Shown: positions 53,591 through 62,465, counted from the first letter of the stretch. The stretch is DNA of 64,000 nt from JALQUL01 sp040382935 (GCA_040382935.1 JBEIEP010000008.1:15031-79030); one strand, 5' to 3'. Notes: a model not told the origin generated them from the letters alone. Translations and numbers: made by a program.

Positions 53591-54261
53591 TTGGGAGTAA
53601 TCTCTTTCGCGGTCCGTTTGCTGCGCGGTGCAACTGGCGAGACATTGGAGGGGTGGTATCCCTCTGCGTTGGCAAAGGCAAGAGCCAATCGCGCAAAGTC
53701 CTTCTGTTCGTCGCCGCTCAGCGTTATAAATTCCAGTACCCTGACCGTCTTGGTTTTAAAGTCCAAATGCACCAAACCCAAGGGCAGCTCAGCCTTCAGA
53801 ACGGTTTGGTAAAAACCGGTACGCCAGCCCTCCGCTTTACGCCGTGTGCCTTCAGGCGCAAGGGCTACCCACATAAACTGATCGTGCTGCTTGGCCAGTT
53901 TAAACTGACTGACGGCGGCGTCAACAACCCCATGGCCCCCCGTGCGTACCACCGGAATACCACCTAACCAGCGAATCCAAGCACCCAGCAATGGCACGGA
54001 AAAAAGCGTGTCCTTGCCCCAAAACTGGAATGGCAAACCTACCGACCATTTCGCCAGAATACCCACCACAAAATCCCAGTTGCTGGTATGCGGATACACC
54101 ACCACGACACCCTGACGGGCCGGTAACCCTTCGTACAGCACACGCCAACCGGCGGCCCCAAGCACCCACCGCGCCAGGGCATTTCCTTTGAACCGCACAG
54201 GATAAGGGGGATGAAAATCGCGGGCAAGCGGCATTTCGGTACGGGGAAGAGATGGCAGCAT
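53587..54261 (-). CDS. 1-acylglycerol-3-phosphate-type acyltransferase (PlsC family)
   Basis: 224 residues from ATG 54261, 13 bases past the purD stop; upstream codons would overlap purD. Contains the acyltransferase histidine/aspartate motif HTSNWD, the block GGIPVVRTGG and APEGTRRKAEGWRTGFY. Most like the lysophospholipid acyltransferases that make phosphatidic acid, though the short soluble-like form and HX4D variant leave substrate open. Overlaps hemF by four bases. Confidence 0.85.
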   Translation of the reverse strand: MLPSLPRTEMPLARDFHPPYPVRFKGNALARWVLGAAGWRVLYEGLPARQGVVVVYPHTSNWDFVVGILAKWSVGLPFQFWGKDTLFSVPLLGAWIRWLGGIPVVRTGGHGVVDAAVSQFKLAKQHDQFMWVALAPEGTRRKAEGWRTGFYQTVLKAELPLGLVHLDFKTKTVRVLEFITLSGDEQKDFARLALAFANAEGYHPSNVSPVAPRSKRTAKEITPK

Positions 54262-54274
54262 CGTGGTCCCTAAA

Positions 54275-55549
54275 TCAAAGTGCCTTGTGGCCAATGTCTC
54301 GACGGGCCTGCTGCCCATGAAAGTGGATGAGATCGACCTGCTCATAGGCCGCTTTTTTGGCCTCTTTGAGGGAGTGCCCGAGGGCGGTCACGCAGAGCAC
54401 ACGTCCGCCGTCCGTCAGCACCTGTTCACCTTGCAATGCCGTGCCGGCATGAAACACCTTGCATATCAGCTCACCGGCATCGCCTGTCGCGGGCAGGCCG
54501 TTGATCACATCGCCTTTAACGGGTGCGTGCGGGTAGCCGCGCACAGCCAACACCACCCCCAAGGCGGCGCGTCGGTCCCAATCCAAGTTCAAGGTGCCCA
54601 GACCGTTATCGGTAGCGGCCAACATCAGTTCAAAAAAATCAGACTTCAGACGCATCAGCAGAGGCTGGGTTTCGGGGTCGCCCAATCGGCAGTTGAACTC
54701 CAGGGTTTTAACTTCTCCCTGGCTGGAAATCATGAGCCCCGCATACAAAAAGCCGGTGTATTGAATGCCTTCTTTTTGCAAGCCTTTTATGGTGGGCAGA
54801 ATGATTTCACGCATGGCCTTGGCGTGCACCTCGGGCGTGACCACCGGCGCGGGTGAATAAGCCCCCATGCCGCCGGTATTTGGGCCCAAATCACCATCCA
54901 GCAGGCGTTTGTGGTCTTGGCTGGTTGCCAAGGGCACCACGTTGTGCCCATCCACCACCACCATAAAGCTGGCCTCTTCGCCCGTCAAAAACTCTTCCAC
55001 CACAATCTGTGCCGCACCGGGCGCGTGGGCATGGTGGCCCAGCATCTCGTCTACCGCGTCAAGCGCTTGGTCCAAAGTTTGCGCTACCACCACACCTTTG
55101 CCAGCGGCCAGTCCGTCGGCCTTGATCACGATGGGGGCGCCTTGGCTCCGCACGTAGGCCTTGGCGGCTTGCGAATCTGTAAACACCTCGTAATTGGCGG
55201 TCGGAATGCCGTGCCGCTTCATAAAGGCTTTGGAATAGGCCTTAGAGCTTTCAAGCCGAGCAGCCGCTTGTGTGGGGCCAAAAATACGCAAACCGTGCGC
55301 CCGAAAATCGTCGACTATGCCCTCTGACAACGGTTGTTCTGGCCCGACCACGGTTAGACCAATTTTGTTGGCGAGTGCCCAGTCGCGCAGCGCTGCCACA
55401 TTCGTGATGTGCACGTTGGTCAGGTCACGCTCTAACGCTGTGCCTGCATTGCCGGGCGCCACAAACACCTGTTGGATTTTTTCAGATTGCGACAGGCGCC
55501 AAGCAATGGCGTGTTCACGACCCCCTCCGCCTACGACCAGAACCTTCAT
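54275..55549 (-). CDS. purD: Phosphoribosylamine-glycine ligase
   Basis: 424 residues, ATP-grasp enzyme for the second step of purine synthesis. N-terminal MKVLVVGGGGREHAIAWRLS, central ATP-grasp (KADGLAAGKGVVVAQTLDQA, EASFMVVVDGHNVVPLATSQ) and EFNCRLGDPETQPLLMRLKS. Length and motifs standard. Lies between yebC and the acyltransferase, 15 and 13 bases away. Confidence 0.97.
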   Translation of the reverse strand: MKVLVVGGGGREHAIAWRLSQSEKIQQVFVAPGNAGTALERDLTNVHITNVAALRDWALANKIGLTVVGPEQPLSEGIVDDFRAHGLRIFGPTQAAARLESSKAYSKAFMKRHGIPTANYEVFTDSQAAKAYVRSQGAPIVIKADGLAAGKGVVVAQTLDQALDAVDEMLGHHAHAPGAAQIVVEEFLTGEEASFMVVVDGHNVVPLATSQDHKRLLDGDLGPNTGGMGAYSPAPVVTPEVHAKAMREIILPTIKGLQKEGIQYTGFLYAGLMISSQGEVKTLEFNCRLGDPETQPLLMRLKSDFFELMLAATDNGLGTLNLDWDRRAALGVVLAVRGYPHAPVKGDVINGLPATGDAGELICKVFHAGTALQGEQVLTDGGRVLCVTALGHSLKEAKKAAYEQVDLIHFHGQQARRDIGHKAL

Positions 55550-55564
55550 TGGGCAGCTTTCTAT

Positions 55565-56287
55565 TTAGTCAAACTCGGCGTTGTGAAACACCTCTTGGGT
55601 ATCGTCTAGGTCTTCTAGCGCGTCGATCAGCTTTTGCATACGGGCCGCGTCGTCACCACCCAGCGCAATGGGGGTATCGGCGCGCATGGTCACCCCTTGC
55701 ACTTCAGCGATCAAACCGGCCCTGGCCAAGGCTGCGGTTAAGGATTCAAAATCGGCGGGGCTGCATAACACCTCCAAGCTGCCGTCCTCTCCGGTAATCA
55801 CATCCTCGGCCCCGGCTTCCAATGCCACCTCCATCACGCGGTCTTCCGAGGTGCCGGGCGCAAAAATCAACTGGCCACAGTGTTTGAACTGAAAGGCCAC
55901 CGACCCTTCGGTGCCCATGTTGCCGCCGTTTTTGTTAAAGCAATGGCGCACCTCGGCCACGGTACGCACTTTGTTATCGGTCATGCAGTCCACAATAATG
56001 GCGGCACCGCCAATGCCATAGCCTTCGTAGCGCACCTCTTCGTAACTGACCCCATCGAGGTTGCCGGTGGCCTTGTCGATGTTGCGTTTGACGGTATCAA
56101 TCGGCATATTTGCCGCTTTGGCTTTGTCAACCGCCAGCCGCAGACGCGGGTTGCCGTTGAGGTCACCCCCTCCGGTTCGGGCCGCTACCGTGATCTCACG
56201 AATCACGCGGGTCCAGATTTTTCCGCGTTTGTCGTCCTGTCGGCCCTTGCGGTGCTGAATATTTGCCCATTTGGAATGTCCTGCCAC
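55565..56287 (-). CDS. YebC/PmpR family regulator (TACO1-like)
   Basis: 240 residues starting MAGHSKWANIQHRKGRQDDK and containing IRFEGYG-like VRYEGYGIGGAAIIVDCMTD and GGNMGTEGSVAFQFKHCGQL. Family members act as transcription regulators or help ribosomes translate polyproline stretches. Same strand as purD, 15 bases ahead. Confidence 0.95.
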   Translation of the reverse strand: MAGHSKWANIQHRKGRQDDKRGKIWTRVIREITVAARTGGGDLNGNPRLRLAVDKAKAANMPIDTVKRNIDKATGNLDGVSYEEVRYEGYGIGGAAIIVDCMTDNKVRTVAEVRHCFNKNGGNMGTEGSVAFQFKHCGQLIFAPGTSEDRVMEVALEAGAEDVITGEDGSLEVLCSPADFESLTAALARAGLIAEVQGVTMRADTPIALGGDDAARMQKLIDALEDLDDTQEVFHNAEFD

Positions 56288-56370
56288 GCTTTTTCCCTTA
56301 GAGTCTCGCTAGTGCGCCTATTGTACTTTTTGGCATGATATGCACCACAGCCTATAAAAAGGAAATTCGA

Positions 56371-57000
56371 ATGCAGCACCTCACCGTTATCGACCACCCT
56401 CTGGTGCAACACAAGTTGTCTCTGATACGCCAAAAGGATGCCAGCACCAACACCTTTCGGCGTTTGCTCAACGAGTTGAGCATGCTGATGGCCTATGAGG
56501 TCACCCGCGATATGCCCTTGCAAGCCGTCACGATTGAAACCCCGCTAGAGACCATGCAGGCCAACATGATTGATGGCAAGAAACTGGTGTTTGTATCAAT
56601 TTTACGAGCGGGTACCGGCATTTTGGATGGAATGCTGGCGGTTGTACCCGGCGCGCGCGTGGGGCATATCGGTCTGTTTCGCGACCCCAAAACCTTGCAA
56701 CCGGTGGAGTATTACTTCAAGGTACCCGAAAAAATGAACGAGCGCGATGTGGTGGTGGTTGATCCCATGCTGGCCACAGGCAATTCGGCCGTGGCGGCGA
56801 TAGAAAAAATCAAGTCTTTGCAACCTCGCTCCATCAAATTTGTGTGCCTAGTGGCCGCGCCCGAGGGGGTTGCCACCATGAAAGCGGCGCACCCTGACGT
56901 TCCCATCATTACCGCCGCGCTAGACCGGGAGCTGAACGACCACGGGTATATATTGCCGGGCTTGGGCGACGCGGGCGATAGAATTTTCGGTACCAAGTAA
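56371..57000 (+). CDS. upp: Uracil phosphoribosyltransferase
   Basis: 209 residues from ATG 56371, with AAGGA seven bases upstream; the open frame to 56335 lacks a site. Salvages uracil to UMP using PRPP. The PRPP loop VVVDPMLATGNSAVAAI and the uracil-binding C terminus GYILPGLGDAGDRIFGTK are present. Confidence 0.97.
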   Translation: MQHLTVIDHPLVQHKLSLIRQKDASTNTFRRLLNELSMLMAYEVTRDMPLQAVTIETPLETMQANMIDGKKLVFVSILRAGTGILDGMLAVVPGARVGHIGLFRDPKTLQPVEYYFKVPEKMNERDVVVVDPMLATGNSAVAAIEKIKSLQPRSIKFVCLVAAPEGVATMKAAHPDVPIITAALDRELNDHGYILPGLGDAGDRIFGTK

Positions 57001-57021
57001 CCTTACAACAAGGAGTTCGAC

Positions 57022-57510
57022 ATGGGTTGGATTAAAGGCATTTTGTTCTTAGCTATCGCATTGGGGGTTTTGATGTTGCTAGCTGGCCGGTTCGGCATGC
57101 TGGCTGGACGAACCCCTAATGACTTGGGCGTCATAGACGGGCGATTGAAACCACCTTCCAAAACCCGCAACAGCGTGTCCAGCCAGGCGGCTCTTTACCC
57201 GGATCATCCGCAAAAAGACTATGCCCTGGTCAAACCCTTTGCAGTACAGGACGATGGCGCTGCTGCCCTTAAGCGCCTCTCGCAGTTGTTGCAGTCTGTG
57301 CCAGGCGTCAAGGTGGTTACCGCCGACGACACCTATGTTTATGCCCAATGCCAAACCCAATGGCTTCGCTTTACCGATGATTTAGAGCTGTGGTGGGACG
57401 CTGATGCCAAAGTGATACAGGTGCGCTCGGCCAGCCGTCTGGGCCGTGAGGACTTTGGCGTTAACCGCCAGCGTGTGGAATGGCTGCGCCAGGCGTTTGA
57501 GGCCAAGTAG
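57022..57510 (+). CDS. DUF1499 family membrane-anchored protein
   Basis: 162 residues. An N-terminal membrane helix (GILFLAIALGVLMLLAGRFG) is followed by the DUF1499 core: TPNDLGVIDGRLKPPSKTRN, then the beta-rich ADDTYVYAQCQTQWLRFTDD and VIQVRSASRLGREDFGVNRQ. Function unknown. AAGGAG lies 8 bases before the ATG. It follows upp by 21 bases and may share its transcript. Confidence 0.85.
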   Translation: MGWIKGILFLAIALGVLMLLAGRFGMLAGRTPNDLGVIDGRLKPPSKTRNSVSSQAALYPDHPQKDYALVKPFAVQDDGAAALKRLSQLLQSVPGVKVVTADDTYVYAQCQTQWLRFTDDLELWWDADAKVIQVRSASRLGREDFGVNRQRVEWLRQAFEAK

Positions 57511-57523
57511 CGCCAGGACCGGC

Positions 57524-58669
57524 TCAGACGCGGTCTAGCGCCTGAGCCAAGTCGTCTATTAAATCGTCGGGGTGCTCCAGGCCCACCGAGACACGCAGCA
57601 AGCCCTGTGGGGTTTCGCTTTGCGGGCCCTCGATAGAGGCACGGTGTTCGATCAGGCTTTCTACCCCGCCCAGGCTGGTAGCGCGGGTAAAGATTTGGAC
57701 GTGGGCGGCCGTTGCCATGGCAGCATTGAGCCCACCCTTGACCTCAAACGACAACATACCACCAAAGGCGCGCATTTGCCGCTTGGCCAGCGCGTGGTTG
57801 GGGTTGTCTGTCAAGCCGGGGTAATGCACTTTGGCAACTTTGGGATGGGTTTGCAAATACTGCGCCACCAAGCCCGCGTTGTGGCAGTGTGCGGCCATGC
57901 GGTACGACAGCGTGCCCAAGCTGCGCATCACCAACCAGCAGTCAAACGGTGATGGCACCGCACCCCCAAACAACTGTGCCGTGCGCACCCCTTCAAAATG
58001 CGCGTCCAACTCGCGGGTGACCAATGCACCGCCCAGCACATCGCTACGCCCCCCCAGGTATTTGGTGGTGGCATGCATCACCATGTCGCAGCCCAGTGCA
58101 AGCGGGTTTTGTACCGCGGGTGAGGCAAAGGTGTTGTCGGCAATCACCCGTATGCCCTTGCCCGCGCACATTTCGACCACGGCCACAATATCGGTGCAAT
58201 GCAGCAGAGGGTTAGACGGCGTTTCTACCCACATGATGCGCGTGTTGGGTTGGATGGCGGCCCGTGTGGCGTCCAGGTCGGTCATGTTCACAAAGGTAAA
58301 CGACACCCCCCATTTGGCAAACAGGTGTTTGAGCACATTGGCCGTGCCGTGGTAAATGTCTTTGGGGGCCACCACATGGTCGCCCGGTTGCAAGCCTTGG
58401 AACACCGCCGTTACTGCCGCCAGCCCCGAGCCAAACGCCGCTGCGCCAGTGCCCCCCTCTAAGGCGGCCAGAGCTTCTTCCAGGGCGTTGCGATTGGGGT
58501 TGTGGTTGCGCGAATAGATAAACCCCTTTGGGTAGCTGCCGTCGGCCTCGCGCTCAAAGGTGGTGGATAGGTGAATGGGCGCGACAACGGCGCCAGTGGC
58601 CAAGTCGATTTTGTTGCCTGCGTGTACAGCCAAGGTTTCAAAGCGCAGTTTTTTATTAGAAGTGGTCAT
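57524..58669 (-). CDS. Trans-sulfuration PLP enzyme, cystathionine gamma-synthase/lyase-like
   Basis: 381 residues from ATG 58669 (MTTSNKKLRF). Cys/Met metabolism PLP family: YSRNHNPNRNALEEALAALE, the tyrosine in YHGT, and the PLP lysine in MHATTKYLGGRSDVLGGAL. Most like MetB or MetC/CGL-type enzymes; the exact reaction (O-succinylhomoserine plus cysteine, or cystathionine cleavage) cannot be set from sequence alone. Confidence 0.88.
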   Translation of the reverse strand: MTTSNKKLRFETLAVHAGNKIDLATGAVVAPIHLSTTFEREADGSYPKGFIYSRNHNPNRNALEEALAALEGGTGAAAFGSGLAAVTAVFQGLQPGDHVVAPKDIYHGTANVLKHLFAKWGVSFTFVNMTDLDATRAAIQPNTRIMWVETPSNPLLHCTDIVAVVEMCAGKGIRVIADNTFASPAVQNPLALGCDMVMHATTKYLGGRSDVLGGALVTRELDAHFEGVRTAQLFGGAVPSPFDCWLVMRSLGTLSYRMAAHCHNAGLVAQYLQTHPKVAKVHYPGLTDNPNHALAKRQMRAFGGMLSFEVKGGLNAAMATAAHVQIFTRATSLGGVESLIEHRASIEGPQSETPQGLLRVSVGLEHPDDLIDDLAQALDRV

Positions 58670-58765
58670 AGAGAACGTCATCACGAGTCAAAAATCAGAA
58701 CTCGAATATAAAGCATCCGAAACGCCACACCCAAGGATAGAGTCCCGTTCCATCCCAATGTCATC

Positions 58766-59062
58766 ATGATCCAGATCAATCAGGCGTCGTTGAAGCCGCT
58801 TGCCAGCAAATACATCTGGTGGAAAACGCCAGATGAAGCTGTCGCAATGCCTGAGCGCGTGATTGCTCAAGTCATGAACATCGGTGACTACTCTGACGTT
58901 CAGGCACTTGCCTCGCAAGTGGGCGATTCGGTACTTCGAGAAATCCTGACGCATGCACAAGCAGGCCAGTTCAACGAACGCTCTGGGGCCTATTGGCACT
59001 ACCGACTTGGCCTGGCGAGCGTCGATCATGTTCCGGCCCTGCCTGTGCGAAAGTTTGCATGA
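58766..59062 (+). CDS. Orphan AbiE-type antitoxin-like protein
   Basis: 98 residues. The pattern KYIWWKTPDEAVAMPERVIA, QVMNIGDYSDVQAL and the C-terminal YWHYRLGLASVDHVPALPVR is that of the small genes that sit directly ahead of AbiEii-type nucleotidyltransferase toxins in proteobacteria. The ATG of a following toxin frame overlaps its stop (ATGA at 59059-59062), as in intact pairs, but that toxin is cut short. The role of the small partner as antitoxin is inferred from this arrangement. Confidence 0.7.
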   Translation: MIQINQASLKPLASKYIWWKTPDEAVAMPERVIAQVMNIGDYSDVQALASQVGDSVLREILTHAQAGQFNERSGAYWHYRLGLASVDHVPALPVRKFA

Positions 59063-59148
59063 CAGGCAAGTTCAAGCCTTGCATGGACATATTGCCTACT
59101 GCGCAGAAACGCCAAAGCATCTACCACGCAATCGGCTGGCCCTTGTAG
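59059..59148 (+). pseudogene. N-terminal remnant of an AbiEii-type nucleotidyltransferase toxin
   Basis: Starts at ATG 59059 overlapping the antitoxin stop. The first ~19 codons (MTGKFKPCMDILPTAQKRQ) match the start of AbiEii-family toxins, which begin with the pattern F-P--DILP-AQ-R. After about 59117 the frame runs into the 3' end of the antiparallel dehydrogenase gene and stops at TAG 59148. The nucleotidyltransferase core (GG-LA-- G/D-D motif) is gone, so no toxin is made. Confidence 0.7.
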
Positions 59149-59840
59149 TCCACAAAATGCGCCCCTGCCTTGGCGGGCAGGGTGCGTAGCGCTTGCAACA
59201 TGCCAGCCACCGACTCGGCCGGTTGCAGCACTTGGGGCACCCCGCTCAAAAACGGGGCCGACAAAGGCGATTGCACCGTGCCCGGTTGCAAGGCTACCAC
59301 CCGCACGTCCGCGTTCTTGCGTTGCAGTTCTATGGCCGCGGTCTGCAACACCATGTTCATGGCCGCCTTAGAGGCGCGATAGCCATACCAGCCGCCCTTT
59401 TGGTTGTCAGAAATACTGCCTACGCGGGCCGACAACTTGGCATACACAGAAGGCCCCGGTGCCAGCCAACGCGCAAAATGCCGCAGCACCACGGCAGGCC
59501 CAACGGTGTTGACCTGAAAGCTCTGCATTAGTTGATCGGCGTTCAGGCTGGCCAATGACTTTTCTGGGCCTTTGCCGCCCATATGCAGCGCACCCGTGGC
59601 GTCCACGATCAGCGCAAAGGGCCCTGCCGCACCCGCCCTATCCGCCGCCGCTTGGATAGAGGCCTCATCGGCCAGATCAAACCCTAAGCCCTGCGACCGC
59701 GATACCGTGGCCACATGGGTGCAGTGGGTGTCGGCTTGCAACTGGCGCACAAATTCACCGCCAATGGCACCACCCGCTCCTATCACCAAGGCGCGGTATT
59801 GGAACGGGAACAGGGGCAAAGGCGGAGTGGATGGGTTCAT
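59121..59840 (-). CDS. Short-chain dehydrogenase/reductase
   Basis: 239 residues from ATG 59840, with GGGAG seven bases upstream. Nucleotide loop VIGAGGAIGGEF (near residues 19-30), DLADEA, and the catalytic pair Tyr154/Lys158 (YRASK) with Ser138. It resembles the CsgA-like/C-factor subgroup of short reductases. Begins two bases after the enoyl-CoA hydratase stop, so the two are one transcription unit. Its last codons border the toxin remnant, so the junction between ancestral and inserted DNA lies near 59118. Confidence 0.88.
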   Translation of the reverse strand: MNPSTPPLPLFPFQYRALVIGAGGAIGGEFVRQLQADTHCTHVATVSRSQGLGFDLADEASIQAAADRAGAAGPFALIVDATGALHMGGKGPEKSLASLNADQLMQSFQVNTVGPAVVLRHFARWLAPGPSVYAKLSARVGSISDNQKGGWYGYRASKAAMNMVLQTAAIELQRKNADVRVVALQPGTVQSPLSAPFLSGVPQVLQPAESVAGMLQALRTLPAKAGAHFVDYKGQPIAW

Positions 59841-59841
59841 A

Positions 59842-60624
59842 TCAACTCCCATTAAACCGAGGCTCACGCCGCTCTGCAAAAGCACGTCGCCCCTCGGCAA
59901 AATCTTTGCTTGCCAAGGTCTGCGCTTCACGGGCCAACAGCGTATGGGTGTTGGCATGCCCACCGCCAATCTCGTTGAGTGATTGCTTGGTGGCCTGCAC
60001 GGCCAAGGGGCCTAACTGCGCCACCCGCTCGGCCAGCGCCTGCCCAGCCGCATCGATCTCTTGCATAGGGTGCAAAGACACAAACGCACCTAACTCGCGA
60101 AGGCGATCAAACGGTATCACACTGGCCGTTAGAAACGCCAATTTGGCACCGTCCACACCCAGTACCTGCACGTAGCGCCGCAAGCCGCTGGGGTAGTAAT
60201 GAAAACCCAAGGCACAGGCCGGCATACGGAACTCGGCCCCCTCAAGGCCCAAACGCAAATCACAGGCCAGTACCAAATCGGTGGCGCCACCGTACACACT
60301 GCCATTCACCACCGCCACCACCACTTGCGGCAATCGTGCAACTGCCTCTACCGCGTCCTCAAACAGCCTGGGGTCGTGGTTGGGGTCGGCAAACCCCTCT
60401 ACGTTGTATCCGGCGCAGAACACCGGGCGCTTCTGCCCTGCCGTGCTGGCCGTTAGCACCACCACCCGCACCGAGGCATCGGTGGCAAGCTCGTCGCAAA
60501 GCCGCTGCAACACTGTTAAATCATGGGGCGAGAGCCGGTTCATTTTGGCAGGCCTCGACAGGGTAATCGTGGCCACCCAGCCCTGGCGTTGTAGTTGGGG
60601 TTCTAGATCTTGGGGGGATTGCAT
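59842..60624 (-). CDS. Enoyl-CoA hydratase/isomerase family protein
   Basis: 260 residues from ATG 60624 (MQSPQDLEPQ), since the open frame to 60705 is not family-like. Crotonase fold: VATITLSRPAKMNRLSPHDL, oxyanion-hole block VFCAGYNVEGF and VNGSVYGGATDLVLACDLRL. The glutamates of classical hydratases are not evident at both positions (VYGGATDL in place of the usual GGGCELA), so the reaction may differ. Substrate unknown; co-transcribed with the dehydrogenase. Confidence 0.87.
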   Translation of the reverse strand: MQSPQDLEPQLQRQGWVATITLSRPAKMNRLSPHDLTVLQRLCDELATDASVRVVVLTASTAGQKRPVFCAGYNVEGFADPNHDPRLFEDAVEAVARLPQVVVAVVNGSVYGGATDLVLACDLRLGLEGAEFRMPACALGFHYYPSGLRRYVQVLGVDGAKLAFLTASVIPFDRLRELGAFVSLHPMQEIDAAGQALAERVAQLGPLAVQATKQSLNEIGGGHANTHTLLAREAQTLASKDFAEGRRAFAERREPRFNGS

Positions 60625-60808
60625 AGGGGTGAGATAGGTTGGGTAAGGTGCAGCACATTTACTTTGGTTTCGCCAAGTTTCGCCCAAATTGCGGTGCCAA
60701 AACAACTATCTCTCTGAGACCACCCCTGATAACGGCCGCCAGCACCATTGAAACCCGCGCAAAGCACCAAGATTTCCACGTTTACAAACTCCCCGCCAGT
60801 CGCTAAGA

Positions 60809-60820
60809 TGTACACGTACA
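60809..60820. promoter_or_regulatory. Candidate VapB operator
   Basis: TGTACACGTACA has perfect arms TGTAC and GTACA around a two-base centre, 30 bases upstream of the vapB ATG. Toxin-antitoxin operons of this type are usually repressed by the antitoxin at such inverted repeats near the promoter. Binding is inferred from position. Confidence 0.55.
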
Positions 60821-60849
60821 CACATTGATTCTTTTTAATTGCACAAGCC

Positions 60850-61086
60850 ATGACCCAAACCAAACTATTCAAAAACGGCAACTCCCAAGCCGTGCGTATT
60901 CCGGCCGAGCTGGCTTACCGCAACTGGGATATTGAGCTGGTCATTGAGCGCCACGGAGACGAGCTTCGCGTCCGCCCTGCCCGCAAACGCATGGGCGATG
61001 TACTGGGAAAACTGGCTCAGTTCTCACCGGATTTTATGGAACAGGGCCGAGGCCAGAACCTTGAAGGTGAGCGGGAGGCCCTATGA
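60850..61086 (+). CDS. vapB: VapB-type antitoxin
   Basis: 78 residues. An N-terminal SpoVT/AbrB-like DNA-binding fold (KLFKNGNSQAVRIPAELAYR) is followed by an acidic/hydrophobic tail that would wrap the toxin. Its stop overlaps the vapC ATG (ATGA), giving coupled translation. It should neutralise VapC and repress the operon. Confidence 0.92.
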   Translation: MTQTKLFKNGNSQAVRIPAELAYRNWDIELVIERHGDELRVRPARKRMGDVLGKLAQFSPDFMEQGRGQNLEGEREAL

Positions 61087-61493
61087 AACCCAAGTACATG
61101 TTGGACACCAACATCTGCATCTATCTGATGAAGCATCACCCCCCACAGGTGCGGGCACGCTTTGCACAATGCTTTGTGGGCGATGTGGTGATCTCGGCCA
61201 TTACCCTGGCCGAGTTGGAGTTTGGAGTCGCCTGCTCAGGCCCATCCCAAGCCCGCAACCAAGCCGCGTTGCAAGGCTTACTTGAAGACTTGGAAGTAGC
61301 GCCTTTTGAAGCCCGAGCCGCCCACGCCTACGGCCCCTTGCGCGCTGCCAACCGCGAGCGCAACAAAGACGCCTTAGACAAGCTAATTGCCGCCCATGCC
61401 ATAGCGCTAGACGTGGTATTGGTCACCAACAACGAGGCCGATTTTGTGGGGTTTACTGGGCTGGTTTTGGAGAATTGGATTGGTGCGCATTGA
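61083..61493 (+). CDS. vapC: VapC-type PIN-domain ribonuclease toxin
   Basis: 136 residues. The PIN acidic residues are present: Asp8 (MLDTN), Glu44 (TLAELEFG), Asp99 (ALDKLIAAHA) and Asp120 in LVTNNEADF. All catalytic positions are intact, so this pair is probably functional. VapC toxins cleave specific RNAs (tRNA-fMet, or 23S rRNA); the target is unknown here. Confidence 0.93.
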   Translation: MKPKYMLDTNICIYLMKHHPPQVRARFAQCFVGDVVISAITLAELEFGVACSGPSQARNQAALQGLLEDLEVAPFEARAAHAYGPLRAANRERNKDALDKLIAAHAIALDVVLVTNNEADFVGFTGLVLENWIGAH

Positions 61494-61811
61494 TGGCGGC
61501 ACCGCTGGTAAGGAACAGGCGCTGCTTGCGGGTGGTGAGATGCTACATAGGACATTTGGTACCTCTTTTTTTCTGAGGCAAAGTGTCCGGAAAAAAGCTG
61601 GTAACTTCACATCACATTATTCAACCCAATTCACCGAATATTCTGCATAACCCCGTTATTCGCTGAACAGCAAATAACATGCTAGTGTCTCAATCAACCC
61701 CTATAAAGATGGATCTGCACGCGGTTGACGGTGAACGGGTGACCCCACCCCATTCCACCCACCCACCGATGCACTAAGATTTCGAGTTCATAAAGCCCAA
61801 CCGTAGTCATC
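61494..61811. other. Intergenic region after vapC
   Basis: 318 bases with no gene-like frame. The stretch 61540-61610 reads like neither coding strand convincingly. A 24-base imperfect inverted repeat lies at 61655-61678. The last ~60 bases, with ATG at 61812, probably carry the promoter of the membrane-protein gene. No transposase or clear IS end was identified. Confidence 0.4.
61655..61678. repeat. Imperfect inverted repeat
   Basis: Arms GTTATT and AATAAC, then GCTG and CAGC around AA, with one C/A mismatch between the outer and inner pairs: 10 of 11 positions pair. Such a symmetric site could bind a dimeric regulator of the following gene, or form a small hairpin. There is no T-tract. Confidence 0.45.
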
Positions 61812-62465
61812 ATGAAAACCGTGCTTGCCCTCTTTGCCTTAGCGTTCGCCTTACTCGGTGCGTCTGCAATGCTGGAGCCCTTTCATTTGGCGGCAGACGG
61901 CAGTCTCCCAATGGTAAATGTCCCAGACCTTGATTCAGAAGCGTACTTTAGCGCTCGGGAACAAGCAGTAACGGCAAAGTTCAAATTGCAGGATTACGGC
62001 GTGACCGTGCTGATCGCTGCCGTGCTCTTAGCTGCAATTCGTAGTCATGGATTACGAGCCCCATCATCGCGACTGGGGTTCGTCATGATCGCCTTCTTAG
62101 CCCCGACTCTGTACTGCGGTGGTGTCATCCTCGAACTCTATCAAGCTAATTTCACGCGTTTGGAATTTCCGCCTTGGGCCGATTCGTTGGGGATCCCACT
62201 CATGGGGGTGCCCCCCATAGCGGTGGTCGGTTTGGTGTGGTCGTTCTCCCACTTGGTTCTACTCAGGGGAGCACCGAAACGCAGTGCGGTTGAATTGTCG
62301 CTTTCAGCCGTCCGGAGTAGCCACTGGTGGCTATTGACCGTCAGCATTCTCACCGCGATTTACATTGCTGTTATGGCCGCATTAGGCGAGTACCTGTATG
62401 CCGTTCCAGGATTGGTCTGGCTGTATTTTTATGCGGCTATTGCTGCGGTCAGGCAGGCGCGGTAA
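61812..62465 (+). CDS. Unrecognised integral membrane protein
   Basis: 217 residues with probably five membrane segments: one at the N terminus (VLALFALAFALLGASAM), then VTVLIAAVLLAAI, LGFVMIAFLAPTLYCGGVIL, MGVPPIAVVGLVWSFSHLVL, and two close ones near the end (LLTVSILTAIYIAVMAALGE, LVWLYFYAAIAAV). No catalytic or cofactor motif is visible, and I do not recognise the family. ATG follows within an AT-poor region without a strong ribosome-binding site. It precedes the oxygenase gene by 20 bases. Confidence 0.75.
   Translation: MKTVLALFALAFALLGASAMLEPFHLAADGSLPMVNVPDLDSEAYFSAREQAVTAKFKLQDYGVTVLIAAVLLAAIRSHGLRAPSSRLGFVMIAFLAPTLYCGGVILELYQANFTRLEFPPWADSLGIPLMGVPPIAVVGLVWSFSHLVLLRGAPKRSAVELSLSAVRSSHWWLLTVSILTAIYIAVMAALGEYLYAVPGLVWLYFYAAIAAVRQAR

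Noticed and set aside
61500..61620. Possible insertion-sequence end after vapC
   Set aside because: No transposase frame, no clear terminal inverted repeats and no target duplication could be found.
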